A stretch of DNA of 17,025 nt from DATGUN01 sp035301285 (GTDB lineage Bacteria; Bacillota; Bacilli; Bacillales; Amphibacillaceae). The stretch is taken from positions 1 through 17,025 of the forward strand of contig DATGUN010000092.1 of NCBI GenBank assembly GCA_035301285.1. Reading direction: 5' to 3'. Shown one piece after another: positions 1-7,800 of the stretch. The notes below the pieces were generated by a model. The model made no database searches. It saw only the letters and a list, made by a program, of their open reading frames with translations, and had not been told where the DNA came from. The position numbers and the translations under genes were made by a program. How positions within the stretch are numbered: the stretch's first letter is position 1; the number at the start of each line of letters is the position of its first letter.

Positions 1-5
1 TTCAT
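1..5 (-). CDS. 5' end of an unidentified leftward gene
   Basis: Only the start codon and two further bases lie inside the window: ATG on the minus strand at 5-3, followed by AA. It is called because an AAAGGAG Shine-Dalgarno site (minus strand of 14-20) sits 8 nt upstream, and a good extended -10 promoter lies about 100 nt further back. In B. subtilis the gene after rho in this direction is rpmE (ribosomal protein L31), and a Met-Lys start would be compatible with it. Two or three bases cannot establish identity, so the product is left open. Confidence 0.5.
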
Positions 6-13
6 GTCTAACA

Positions 14-20
14 CTCCTTT
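14..20 (-). promoter_or_regulatory. Ribosome binding site for the leftward gene at the window edge
   Basis: The minus strand reads AAAGGAG, followed by 8 nt (TGTTAGAC) and then ATG at 5-3. This is a near-ideal Firmicute Shine-Dalgarno site and spacing, and it is the main reason for calling a gene there. Confidence 0.6.
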
Positions 21-100
21 TGCCCTGAATCCTTTGCGGAACAGAGTTATGATAGGGAGCTCTCAATCGGTTATTTACCGTATTTAAACTCACATAAGAG

Positions 101-129
101 ATTATAACAGTGTCTGGCTCTGATTGCAA
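101..129 (-). promoter_or_regulatory. Sigma-A-type promoter, leftward, with extended -10
   Basis: On the minus strand a -35 TTGCAA (plus 124-129) is separated by 17 nt from a perfect -10 TATAAT (plus 101-106). The -10 is preceded by TGT, which gives the extended -10 form. Transcription would start about 90 nt upstream of the ATG at 5-3, matching the leftward gene that leaves the window. Confidence 0.55.
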
Positions 130-408
130 TAGCTAGAAATAGTGAACGCCTTTCCACCACTTACCACCTTTACTCTGTGCTTGAAGTGGGGCCCACCGAC
201 ATCATTCTTTTCCTTATCACTTGACTAAGACCTGCACCCCTTTGAAGAAGCGGAAACCTTCTTCTTTCGGAATAAAAAAACACTGAACCATTTTTTCCTG
301 ACTTTCTCACCCGTGCCCCGCTATAACAGAGACATAGGCTTTTCGATATCCTGATTTACAATAAAAGGATGTTTATTGTTATCAAAACTTTCAATTTACT
401 TCTTGATT

Positions 409-422
409 TGTAAGCGTTGTCA
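409..422 (+). promoter_or_regulatory. Catabolite-responsive element (cre), probable CcpA site
   Basis: TGTAAGCGTTGTCA matches every fixed position of the published B. subtilis cre consensus TGWNANCGNTNWCA. It lies about 160 bp upstream of the transporter start, overlapping a possible -35 region (TTGATT at 403-408). CcpA with HPr-Ser-P binds such sites and usually represses genes for secondary carbon sources. This suggests that the downstream OFA transporter is under carbon catabolite control. A site this short can occur by chance, so the call is moderate. Confidence 0.5.
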
Positions 423-579
423 TGTTATCTTGGGTCTTATCATACAAAATACACGATACTGCCAAAATGATTTTTTACCCATATTCCAGTTTAAATAATC
501 GGAAACACCTTCACATTGCGAAACCAGCATGTGGGGGTTTTCTATAATCAATCAAACTTAATGTACAAGGAGGCATTAC

Positions 580-1833
580 ATGCAAAAAGTAAAGAACAGA
601 TGGTTGATAGCGGCTTCAGCAGTCGGGCTGCATATTTCAATCGGTGCGGTCTATGCTTGGAGTGTGTTTCAGAATCCCATGGCAGAGGAATATGGCTGGT
701 CAACGACTCAAATATCATTTGCATTCAGCCTGGCCATTTTTTTCTTGGGTTTTTCAGCTGCATTTTTGGGAAAGTTCGTGGAAAAACATGGCCCAAGGCG
801 TTCCGGTCTTGTGGCGGCGGTGTTTTACGGAATTGGCATCGCCGGTTCGGGACTTGCAACCTATGTCGAATCGCTAGCACTTTTATATGTGTTCTATGGT
901 GTCATCGGTGGTATCGGACTCGGCATCGGTTACATCACACCCGTTTCAACATTGGTTAAATGGTTCCCTGACAGACGCGGACTTGCAACAGGAATGGCTA
1001 TCATGGGGTTTGGGTTTGCTGCAACGATAACCAGTCCGATAGCTGAAAACTTGATACGAAACGTCGATATTCCCGCTACGTTTGCAATACTCGGGGTATG
1101 TTATTTCATCATCATGTTCCTGGCATCCCTTTACCTTTCACCACCCCCGAAAGATTGGTTGCCAAAAGGGTACGTCCCTCCCAAGGACAGCGAAAACTCA
1201 GGCGGAAAAATCAAGAAGGATCTTACTCAACTGACAGCCAAACAGGCCATCAATACGAGCCGGTTCTGGATGTTATGGTTTATGCTGTTCATCAATGTCA
1301 CCTGTGGCATCGCCATTTTATCCGTAGCTGCAAAAATGGGAGAAGAAGTGACCGGAATGACATCTATAGCCGCCGCATCCATGGTGGGTATCATGGGTTT
1401 CTTCAATGGTGGGGGCCGCATTTTTTGGGCGACGATATCTGACTATATCGGTAGACCTAATGTCTATACGACGTTCTTTGTAATCAGTATTGTGGCCTAT
1501 TTCATATTGCCTTTTGCAACAAGTGCCATTTTGTTTCAAATCTTATTATTTGCGGTCATGTCCACGTATGGAGGTGGATTCTCATCCATCCCCGCCTATC
1601 TCAGCGACGTATTCGGAACGAAGGAAGTCGGCGCGATCCATGGCTATATATTAACAGCTTGGGCGATGGCTGGGCTTGCCGGACCGCTTTTATTATCAAC
1701 GATTTATGATACATCCAAAAGTTATACATTGACTATGAATATATTCGTTGTATTATTCATCATTGCTTTTGTATTATCTATGTGGATCCGTAAAGATATC
1801 AAACGATTGAGTGAAAAGAGGAAAGCGGCTTAA
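580..1833 (+). CDS. OFA-family major facilitator transporter (oxalate/formate antiporter-like)
   Basis: This 417-residue integral membrane protein has about 12 predicted helices in two halves joined by a hydrophilic loop (about residues 190-225, rich in Lys, Asp and Ser). The N-terminal helix segment GLHISIGAVYAWSVF (about 16-30), the loop motif GKFVEKHGPRRSG (about 64-76), its second-half counterpart GRIFWATISDYIGRP (about 279-293), and the stretch around YGGGFSSIPAYLSDVFG (about 330-346) are typical of the oxalate:formate antiporter (OFA) branch of the MFS. Family members carry small carboxylates such as oxalate, formate, pyruvate or lactate; the substrate here cannot be read from sequence. 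The start is fixed by AAGGAGG 7 nt before ATG. It is the only rightward gene in the window and faces rho tail-to-tail. A perfect cre box lies upstream. No strong terminator follows. Confidence 0.85.
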   Translation: MQKVKNRWLIAASAVGLHISIGAVYAWSVFQNPMAEEYGWSTTQISFAFSLAIFFLGFSAAFLGKFVEKHGPRRSGLVAAVFYGIGIAGSGLATYVESLALLYVFYGVIGGIGLGIGYITPVSTLVKWFPDRRGLATGMAIMGFGFAATITSPIAENLIRNVDIPATFAILGVCYFIIMFLASLYLSPPPKDWLPKGYVPPKDSENSGGKIKKDLTQLTAKQAINTSRFWMLWFMLFINVTCGIAILSVAAKMGEEVTGMTSIAAASMVGIMGFFNGGGRIFWATISDYIGRPNVYTTFFVISIVAYFILPFATSAILFQILLFAVMSTYGGGFSSIPAYLSDVFGTKEVGAIHGYILTAWAMAGLAGPLLLSTIYDTSKSYTLTMNIFVVLFIIAFVLSMWIRKDIKRLSEKRKAA

Positions 1834-1863
1834 CGAAATAATTCGTTTATAGGGAGGATATGA

Positions 1864-2168
1864 TTTCGGCAATTTCGTTCGTCTCACAGAGGATGATATG
1901 GATTGCGTCAACGATTTTGGGGATTTCGCTGATTTCTTTGACGATTAACCGAGTTGCGTCAAAGGATTTTCGGTTTCGTTGATTTCTTTGACGATTATCC
2001 GAGTTGCGTCAAAGGATTTTCCGGTTTCGTTGATTTCGTTGACGATTAACCGAATTGCGTCAAAGGATTCCGCGACTTCGCGCATTTCTTTGATGATTAA
2101 CAGATTTACGTCAACGATTTTGCCGTTTTCGATCATTTCTTTGACGATTAGCGGAGTAGCATTGCTGA
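1864..2168. repeat. 51-bp tandem repeat array A (about 5-6 degenerate units)
   Basis: Units can be phased on the motif ACGATT, with copies starting at 1893, 1941, 1991, 2042, 2093 and 2144, giving steps of 48, 50, 51, 51 and 51 bp. A typical unit runs ACGATTAACCGAGTTGCGTC and continues with a T/G-rich second half ending in GATTTCTTTG. Outer units are more degenerate than central ones. Because 51 is 17 codons, both strands show 17-residue repeated peptides (plus, for example, LISLTINRIASKD; minus LIVNEINETGKSFDATR), but a one-base loss in the unit at 1941 breaks the plus frame. It is most likely a noncoding minisatellite. Confidence 0.8.
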
Positions 2169-2316
2169 TTGCGTCTGGTCGCCGCCGGTTCAATGTGCGT
2201 CGGTTTTCCCGACATTTACCTTCGTTCGATAGCAGCCGACAGTGGGACACAAGCTAAATATGACCTCTGCACCAATGCTTGCACACCCACAGACCTCTTG
2301 CCATAGCATGTTTCCG

Positions 2317-2358
2317 ATGGAATGAAAATCAGTGGGGTATCTCGCATCCCCACTGATT
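2317..2358 (-). terminator. Probable rho transcript terminator
   Basis: There is a perfect 11-bp inverted repeat AATCAGTGGGG / CCCCACTGATT (plus 2327-2337 and 2348-2358) with a 10-nt loop. On the minus strand the stem is followed by a short T-rich stretch (ATTTTCATTCC), as expected for an intrinsic terminator about 150 nt after the rho stop. On the plus strand the T-tract is poor, so it would end the opposing transporter transcript less well. Confidence 0.55.
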
Positions 2359-2504
2359 CTAGTCTCACTTTATTTCTGTCCTGCATCACATAGCATACAG
2401 CCTTTCCGCTGATTCCTCCCCAGCACGACACACGACTGTAACATCTCAATCCTGTTTACCTGGCCTTTTTACACATGTACACGATGCGACACGCTGAAAA
2501 AATA

Positions 2505-3785
2505 CTATCTTTTCGTTCCTTTTCGTTTCATTTCTTCATCCATCTGCTGGAAAAATTCCTCGTTGTTTTTCGATGCGCGTAAACGACGTAAGAAGCGGTC
2601 GAGGAAGTCAGGTGAATCTTGCATTGTTTTGCGGATGGCCCACATTTTATCCAAGTGGCCCTTAGGTACGAGCAACTCTTCTTTCCGTGTGCCTGATTTC
2701 AATATATCAAGTGCAGGGAAAATACGACGTTCAGCCAAGCTGCGGTCAAGATGGAGTTCCATATTGCCCGTCCCTTTAAATTCTTCATAGATGACATCAT
2801 CCATCCGTGAGCCGGTATCCACCAAAGCTGTCGCCAAAGTCGTAAAGCTTCCGCCCTCTTCGATATTACGCGCAGCACCGAAGAAACGTTTCGGACGATG
2901 GAATGCAGCCGGATCGATACCACCCGAAAGCGTTCGTCCACTCGGCGGAATTACCAAATTATAGGCCCGCGCCAACCGTGTGATACTATCCATCAATACA
3001 ATGACATCACGTTTATGTTCGACAAGACGCATGGCGCGTTCCAAAACAAGTTCAGATACTTTAATATGATTTTCCGGTATTTCATCGAACGTCGAACTGA
3101 CCACATCAACATCCTCATGGACAGACCGCTCAATGTCTGTCACTTCTTCCGGACGTTCGTCGACCAATAAGATAATCAACTTGGCATGTGGGTGATTCAC
3201 TGAAATACTGTTGGCGATCTGCTTCAACAGAACCGTCTTCCCCGCCTTGGGAGGAGCGACGATCAGACCACGCTGTCCAAACCCGACCGGCGTCATCAAG
3301 TCCATGATCCGTGTCGACAATGTCTTTTTTTCTTCCGTTTCCAGTTTCATCAACCGATCGGGATAAAGTGCTGTCAGCGCTTGGAAATATACCCGTTCTT
3401 TGGATGTCTCAGGATCTTCGCCATTCACTGCATCAACATGTAACAATCCATAATAGCGCTCATTTTCCTTCGGCGGACGGACTTTCCCGGATACTTTATC
3501 TCCATTCCGCAAATCAAAGCGACGAATCTGTGATGCCGAAATATAAATATCTTCAGCACTTGCCGAATAGTTAATCGGCCTTAAAAAACCAAACCCTTCT
3601 GAAGGAATGATTTCCAAAATACCATCCATAAATAAAAATCCGTCTTTTTCAGCTTGTGCTTTTAAAATCGCAAAAATCAGTTCCTTTTTTGTCAGTTTTG
3701 CATAGTACGAGACTTTATACTCTTTTGCAAGCGCATAAATCTCTTTTAAATTCAGTGTTTCCAATTGTGAAATTGTTAATGCCAA
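2505..3785 (-). CDS. rho: Transcription termination factor Rho
   Basis: This 426-residue hexameric RNA-dependent ATPase/helicase terminates transcription and limits antisense transcription. Visible parts: an N-terminal Rho-N helical domain (about 1-45); an RNA-binding cold-shock-like domain (about 50-120, with SEGFGFLRP and DIYISASQIRRFDLR); Walker A APPKAGKT (177-184); Walker B VIVLMDS (261-267); the Q-loop PPSGRTLSGG (280-289); and the R-loop region around GTGNMELHLDR. The length equals that of B. subtilis Rho. The start is TTG at 3785-3783, because TGA immediately precedes it in frame and the N-terminus from there matches the family. The ribosome binding site is only a weak GGTG. It has its own leader after the glpX terminator, so it is probably transcribed separately. 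B. subtilis rho is followed by rpmE; here the opposing transporter follows. Confidence 0.97.
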   Translation of the reverse strand: MALTISQLETLNLKEIYALAKEYKVSYYAKLTKKELIFAILKAQAEKDGFLFMDGILEIIPSEGFGFLRPINYSASAEDIYISASQIRRFDLRNGDKVSGKVRPPKENERYYGLLHVDAVNGEDPETSKERVYFQALTALYPDRLMKLETEEKKTLSTRIMDLMTPVGFGQRGLIVAPPKAGKTVLLKQIANSISVNHPHAKLIILLVDERPEEVTDIERSVHEDVDVVSSTFDEIPENHIKVSELVLERAMRLVEHKRDVIVLMDSITRLARAYNLVIPPSGRTLSGGIDPAAFHRPKRFFGAARNIEEGGSFTTLATALVDTGSRMDDVIYEEFKGTGNMELHLDRSLAERRIFPALDILKSGTRKEELLVPKGHLDKMWAIRKTMQDSPDFLDRFLRRLRASKNNEEFFQQMDEEMKRKGTKR

Positions 3786-4297
3786 TCAAATCACCACGCC
3801 TATTCATTTTTCTCTTCATCAAGAGTGTATTGTTTGATTTTTATGTTATTTTTAATACGCCAGATTCAGCTAACATGCAATCAATGATTCGTTCTACGTT
3901 GTTCATATCCATTAAATGGGCTGCACATGGCTGCAAAAGTCAGATTGAATTCGTTCTGTTCATGGGGTAATTTTTATCTATTGTCTTAAATGATTCATAT
4001 TGTTTGTGATAGATTTCAACTTCTTTGGTAGGTCATCCTCGAAGAAATGAAGATTGATTGGAAGTCATATAGAAGTTTTTGTTCTAATACCATTGTACCT
4101 TATTCTCGTATCTTTTAAAAATGAACCTGAAACGACCTTTCTTTACTGTAACCATTAATCATATATACTAAACATTTACCATAATACCTTTTTCAAGTGA
4201 AAAATACAATACTATTTTTGAAATTCAAATCAAAAGGCGATTGAAAAAGGAAGCGTATGTCTCCGCTTCCTCATCAAAAAACGAATATCCATCTATT
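3786..4297. other. Long leader between glpX and rho
   Basis: This 512-bp AT-rich gap begins, in transcription order, with the glpX terminator (4244-4271) and ends at the TTG start of rho. A TACAAT hexamer (minus strand, about 4093-4098) could be a -10 element for rho, but no good -35 stands before it. Short coding-looking fragments occur in different minus frames: a 23-residue one ends at 3841, and others lie around 3960-4110. None has a convincing Shine-Dalgarno site, so none is called as a gene. The length suggests leader-level control of rho, which is known to be autoregulated in other bacteria; no specific structure was identified. Confidence 0.45.
4244..4271 (-). terminator. Intrinsic terminator after glpX
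   Basis: The minus strand reads AGGAAGCG, an 8-nt loop, CGCTTCCT and a run of T. It is an 8-bp perfect stem 27 nt beyond the glpX stop codon and separates glpX from the downstream rho unit. Confidence 0.8.
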
Positions 4298-5269
4298 TTA
4301 TTCCGGGTCCATGACGAGATTGGGTTTCTTTCTCAGGCTGTGATTACCATCGATAAAACGGACTGTGCCACTTTTTGCCCGCATGACGACTGTTTGGGTT
4401 GTCGCCTTGGCGCCCTTGAACTGGACACCTTTCAAAAGTTCTCCATCTGTTACACCGGTCGCAGCAAAAATCGCATCGTCACCTGGACAAAAGTCGTCCA
4501 TGCGAAAAACTTTATTGATGTCTGGAATCCCCATTTTACCGCACCGTTCGATTTCAGCATCATTTGTCGGATGTAGTTTGCCCTGAACTTCGCCACCAAG
4601 ACATTTTAACGCGACGGCACTGATGACACCTTCCGGGGCACCCCCGATTCCAAACAGGATATCGACCCCTGTATCGTCAAAGGCCGTATTGATGGCTGCT
4701 GCAACATCCCCATCCGAAATCAGTTTGATACGTGCTCCGGCTTCACGTATTTCTTCGATAAGGTTGTCATGGCGCGGCCGATCGAGAACGACCGCAACAA
4801 CATCTTCAATGGGTTTGTTTTTTGCCTTTGCGACAGCTTCCAGATTTTCACGGGGGGAACGATTGATGTCGATTGTACCGACCGCTTCCGGACCGACGGC
4901 GATTTTCTTCATGTACATATCCGGCGCGTGGAGCAACTGTTTCTGATCGGAAATCGCAATGACTGATAATGCATTCCAAGTCCCTTGTGCAACAATATTG
5001 GTTCCTTCCAGTGGGTCGACGGCGACATCAACGAAAGGGCCTGACCCTGTTCCCAATTTCTCGCCTATGTAAAGCATAGGGGCTTCATCCATTTCACCTT
5101 CACCGATCACTACCGTCCCTTGCATCGGAATGGTATCGAACACATTGCGCATGGCTGTTGTGGCTGCATCATCCGCTTCGTTCTTTTTCCCCCTGCCCAT
5201 CCATCGTGCACTGGACAAAGCTGCTGCTTCTGTAACACGCACCAATTCCATTGTTAGGCTTCTTTCCAT
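4298..5269 (-). CDS. glpX: Class II fructose-1,6-bisphosphatase
   Basis: This 323-residue GlpX-type enzyme hydrolyses fructose 1,6-bisphosphate to fructose 6-phosphate in gluconeogenesis in the cytoplasm. The family signatures are intact: the N-terminal block MELVRVTEAAALSSARWMGR (7-26); metal and substrate residues in GEGEMDEAPML (about 56-66) and DPLEGTN (about 85-91); ISDGDVAAAINTAF; and GIGGAPEGVISAVALKCLGG. The length agrees with B. subtilis GlpX/YwjI (about 321). The start is ATG with GGGAG 7 nt upstream. It follows murA after a 205-bp gap and is closed by a strong terminator. Pairing with tal next to murA is the conserved order for this group. Confidence 0.96.
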   Translation of the reverse strand: MERSLTMELVRVTEAAALSSARWMGRGKKNEADDAATTAMRNVFDTIPMQGTVVIGEGEMDEAPMLYIGEKLGTGSGPFVDVAVDPLEGTNIVAQGTWNALSVIAISDQKQLLHAPDMYMKKIAVGPEAVGTIDINRSPRENLEAVAKAKNKPIEDVVAVVLDRPRHDNLIEEIREAGARIKLISDGDVAAAINTAFDDTGVDILFGIGGAPEGVISAVALKCLGGEVQGKLHPTNDAEIERCGKMGIPDINKVFRMDDFCPGDDAIFAATGVTDGELLKGVQFKGAKATTQTVVMRAKSGTVRFIDGNHSLRKKPNLVMDPE

Positions 5270-5304
5270 TTCGCCACTCCCTTAAAAAAGTAAAGTTGTA
5301 GATG

Positions 5305-5424
5305 TTAAATGCTATAAATGGTACCGACAAAAACACGTAAGAAGAGACGCACTGAAATACGGCGGACAGAACGTCTTTTCCATGGACTCTTCATACATTT
5401 CCCGTAAAGCAGCACACTGTTCAT
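5305..5424 (-). CDS. Possible 39-residue basic peptide, uncharacterised
   Basis: A short frame in the murA-glpX gap starts with ATG at 5424 and stops with TAA at 5307-5305. AAGGA lies 5 nt before the ATG, which is a plausible Shine-Dalgarno site. The peptide is strongly basic in the middle (KRRSVRRISVR) and hydrophobic towards the end (LFLRVFVGTIYSI), and it resembles no family that I recognise. A frame this short arises easily by chance, so it is listed as a candidate only. Confidence 0.2.
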   Translation of the reverse strand: MNSVLLYGKCMKSPWKRRSVRRISVRLFLRVFVGTIYSI

Positions 5425-5474
5425 CTTTTTCCTTGAATGTTGATGACGTCCCAGCTAAACATGGCAACGATCCT

Positions 5475-6761
5475 TTAACTGTTTTGGAACTGCCTGATTT
5501 CTTCGTCGTTCATTTTTTCACGCCAAATATTCGCACCTAGGCTCGTAAGCTTTTCGACAATTTTTCCATAGCCACGTTCAATATGTTCCAATCCGGTTAT
5601 TTCGGTGACACCATCTGCAATCAAACCAGCGATGACCAGAGCGGCACCAGCCCTCAGATCGGTCGCTTTGACCTTGGCCCCTTCCAATTGAACAGGGCCC
5701 GATACAATCGCCGAACCACCTTCTACTTTGACATCCGCATTCATCCTGCGCAATTCATCAACGTGCTTCATCCGTCCAGAATATATTGTATCTGTCACAA
5801 CACCGGTATTGACGGCTTTTGTCAACAATGTTGTGAAAGGTTGCTGTAAATCTGTTGGAAAACCAGGGTATACAAGTGTTTTGATATCAACACTTTTCAA
5901 AGCCCTTTGCGGAGAAATATGTAATTGTTCATCCGTTTCTTCGATTGTGACTCCCATTTCCCTCAGTTTTGCCAAAAGGGACTCCAAATGCTGTGAAATC
6001 ACGTTGTCGATAACCACTTTTTCTCCGGCAGCCGCCGCAGCGATTGCATACGTCCCCGCCTCGATACGATCTGGAATAATGGTGTGCTGGCACCCGTTCA
6101 GAGACGATACACCCTCAATTCGGATTACATCTGTCCCCACACCTTTGATATTGGCACCCATACTGGTCAGAATGGTTGCCACATCGATGATTTCGGGTTC
6201 CTTTGCAGCATTTTCGATAACGGTCTTCCCTTTGGCCTTGACAGCCGCCAGCATAATGTTGATGGTAGCTCCGACACTGACCACGTCAAGGTATATACGC
6301 GCACCGACAAGTTCCTCCGCCCGGATATAAATCGCACCCTGCTCATTCGTGACCTCTGCTCCCAGTGCCTCGAACCCTTTGATATGCTGGTCAATCGGGC
6401 GTGGACCCAAGTGGCAGCCACCTGGCAGCCCAATGACCGCTTTCTTGAATTTGCCAAGCATGGCTCCCATAAAATAATAGGAAGCACGCAGTTTCTTGAC
6501 TTTACCGTTCGGGAGCGGCATGGAAACCATTTGCGACGGGTCGATGTGGACGGTTTGACCATCCCAACGCACACTCCCGCCGATTTCTTCAAGCAAATCC
6601 CCAAGGATGTAAACATCGGAAATGTCCGGAAGTCCTTCGATCATCACATCTGAATCTGCCAACATGGCTGCAGGCAGAAGTGCAACGGCACTATTTTTAG
6701 CACCGCTGACCCGTATTTTTCCATTTAACTTATGCCCGCCTTCAACTAACATCTTTTCCAT
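5475..6761 (-). CDS. murA: UDP-N-acetylglucosamine 1-carboxyvinyltransferase (MurA/MurZ type)
   Basis: This enzyme transfers enolpyruvate from PEP to UDP-GlcNAc, the first committed step of peptidoglycan precursor synthesis, in the cytoplasm. It has 428 residues, as expected for the two-domain EPSP-synthase-like fold. The catalytic and fosfomycin-target cysteine is present (LPGGCHLGPRPID, Cys116), as are the Lys22-Asn23 pair (SGAKNSA) and the PGFPTDLQQP segment with the catalytic Asp. The position between tal and glpX corresponds to B. subtilis murAB (murZ), so it is probably the second of two MurA paralogues in the genome; the other would lie elsewhere. The ATG start at 6761 has a modest AGG 8 nt upstream. 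Confidence 0.96.
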   Translation of the reverse strand: MEKMLVEGGHKLNGKIRVSGAKNSAVALLPAAMLADSDVMIEGLPDISDVYILGDLLEEIGGSVRWDGQTVHIDPSQMVSMPLPNGKVKKLRASYYFMGAMLGKFKKAVIGLPGGCHLGPRPIDQHIKGFEALGAEVTNEQGAIYIRAEELVGARIYLDVVSVGATINIMLAAVKAKGKTVIENAAKEPEIIDVATILTSMGANIKGVGTDVIRIEGVSSLNGCQHTIIPDRIEAGTYAIAAAAAGEKVVIDNVISQHLESLLAKLREMGVTIEETDEQLHISPQRALKSVDIKTLVYPGFPTDLQQPFTTLLTKAVNTGVVTDTIYSGRMKHVDELRRMNADVKVEGGSAIVSGPVQLEGAKVKATDLRAGAALVIAGLIADGVTEITGLEHIERGYGKIVEKLTSLGANIWREKMNDEEIRQFQNS

Positions 6762-6878
6762 TTCGAAAACCTCGCTTTAAATCTATACGATACCGACTTT
6801 TGTTTTTCGCTCTTATCATATATTATGGTTTTCATTCACTTTACCTTATCTTGTACGCTTTTTCCAATTTCATGCCGT

Positions 6879-7520
6879 TTATGCACGATTATTCCAATCA
6901 GCAAGGAACTTTTCGATCCCTTTATCCGTCAATGGATGTTTGACTAGTTCACCTAATACTTTGTACGGGATGGTTGCGATATCTGCACCGTTCAACGCCG
7001 AATCGATCACGTGTAACGGATGACGGATGGAAGCAGCGATTATTTCTGTTTCGATGCCGTGGATGTCAAAGATCTCTCTGATTGTTGCGATCAGATCCAT
7101 GCCATCATGGCCGATATCATCTAAACGTCCAAGGAACGGGGAGACATATGAAGCCCCGGCTCGTGCCGCAAGCAGCGCCTGATTGGCATTGAATATCAAT
7201 GTCACGTTCGTTTTGATGTTCAGGTCGCTGAATGCTTTGACAGCCTTCAAGCCCTCTAATGTCATCGGGACTTTTATCGTAATGTTCGGAGCGATCTTCG
7301 CGAGTTCTTTCCCTTCTTCAATCATACCTTCCGCATCTTCAGCCACAACCTCGGCACTTACAGACCCAGTCACTTCATCGGTTATTTCAGCAAGGCGATC
7401 TTCAAAGTCGACACCTTCCTTGGCCACAAGACTTGGATTGGTCGTCACGCCTGCAAGAATCCCTAAAGCATTCGCTTCTCGTATTTCATCAATGTTTGCT
7501 GTATCAATGAAAAACTTCAT
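6879..7520 (-). CDS. tal: TalC-type transaldolase
   Basis: This 213-residue TIM-barrel enzyme of the small transaldolase/fructose-6-phosphate aldolase family exchanges dihydroxyacetone units between sugar phosphates in the pentose phosphate pathway. The Schiff-base lysine is Lys83 in TIKVPMT. The acid-base position that is Gln in E. coli fructose-6-phosphate aldolase is Glu57 here (VSAEV), which favours transaldolase over aldolase activity. KTNVTLIFNANQA and SPFLGRLDDIGHDG are conserved, and the protein resembles B. subtilis YwjH throughout. The start is set at the ATG at 7520 (MKFFIDTANI), with AGGAAAGGG upstream; an in-frame ATG three codons earlier is less likely. In B. subtilis fbaA lies between spo0F and this gene; it is absent here. 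Confidence 0.94.
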   Translation of the reverse strand: MKFFIDTANIDEIREANALGILAGVTTNPSLVAKEGVDFEDRLAEITDEVTGSVSAEVVAEDAEGMIEEGKELAKIAPNITIKVPMTLEGLKAVKAFSDLNIKTNVTLIFNANQALLAARAGASYVSPFLGRLDDIGHDGMDLIATIREIFDIHGIETEIIAASIRHPLHVIDSALNGADIATIPYKVLGELVKHPLTDKGIEKFLADWNNRA

Positions 7521-7800
7521 CACAATCATCCCTTTCCTGATTATATATTGAATGTTTCCTTGAAATGCAAAACTCATGTTCGAAACGTTTCAGGAGAAAA
7601 TAATCCCTTCTATAAGAATACCAACAACTCCTGAAAGTCGCAATAAGGGATGACGCATATTTTATTAAGTTTATGTGAAGAAAATGACATTTGAATGGTG
7701 TTGTATACATATGGATGGTCCATAACAGTGGCTAAGGAGAACGGATAGGATAGAGGTTTTTACCGAAAGCAACAGCCAAGGGACACCGGTTCCACAGCTC

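Larger units (their letters stand above)
1..579. other. Noncoding divergent intergenic region
   Basis: No convincing gene is present. The region lies between a leftward gene starting at base 5 and the rightward transporter at 580, and it carries the control signals of both: the leftward promoter and ribosome binding site, a cre box at 409-422, and a TATAAT hexamer at 543-548 that lacks a matching -35. A short inverted repeat (GAAGAAG/CTTCTTC near 245-265) has no T-run on either side and is not called as a terminator. Confidence 0.6.
1834..2504. other. Convergent intergenic region with tandem repeats and terminator
   Basis: This gap lies between the converging transporter and rho genes. It contains the 51-bp repeat array (about 1864-2168) and a perfect 11-bp inverted repeat (2327-2358) that probably ends the rho transcript. 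Open frames exist on both strands, but none has a usable ribosome binding site: the ATG at 1860 is only 2 nt from its GGGAGG, and the long minus frame starts with an unsupported GTG at 2250. Nothing else recognisable is seen in 2170-2320 or 2360-2504. Confidence 0.6.

Noticed and set aside
245..265. GAAGAAG/CTTCTTC hairpin as a terminator
   Set aside because: No T-run follows on either strand, and the stem is a simple purine/pyrimidine run.
1860..1982. 40-residue frame after the transporter, preceded by GGGAGG
   Set aside because: The Shine-Dalgarno to ATG spacing is only 2 nt, and the frame lies in degenerate repeat DNA with an early stop.
1945..2250. 101-residue minus frame over array A
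   Set aside because: It starts with GTG without a ribosome binding site, the plus strand also reads regular repeats, and it contains no recognisable domain.
3740..3808. 31-residue upstream frame overlapping the rho start
   Set aside because: Its Shine-Dalgarno site is weak and the peptide shows no recognisable features; a regulatory role cannot be supported from sequence alone.
7580..7592. GAAACGTTTC palindrome before tal as a cre site
   Set aside because: The central CG is offset by one base from the cre consensus, so it does not fit.
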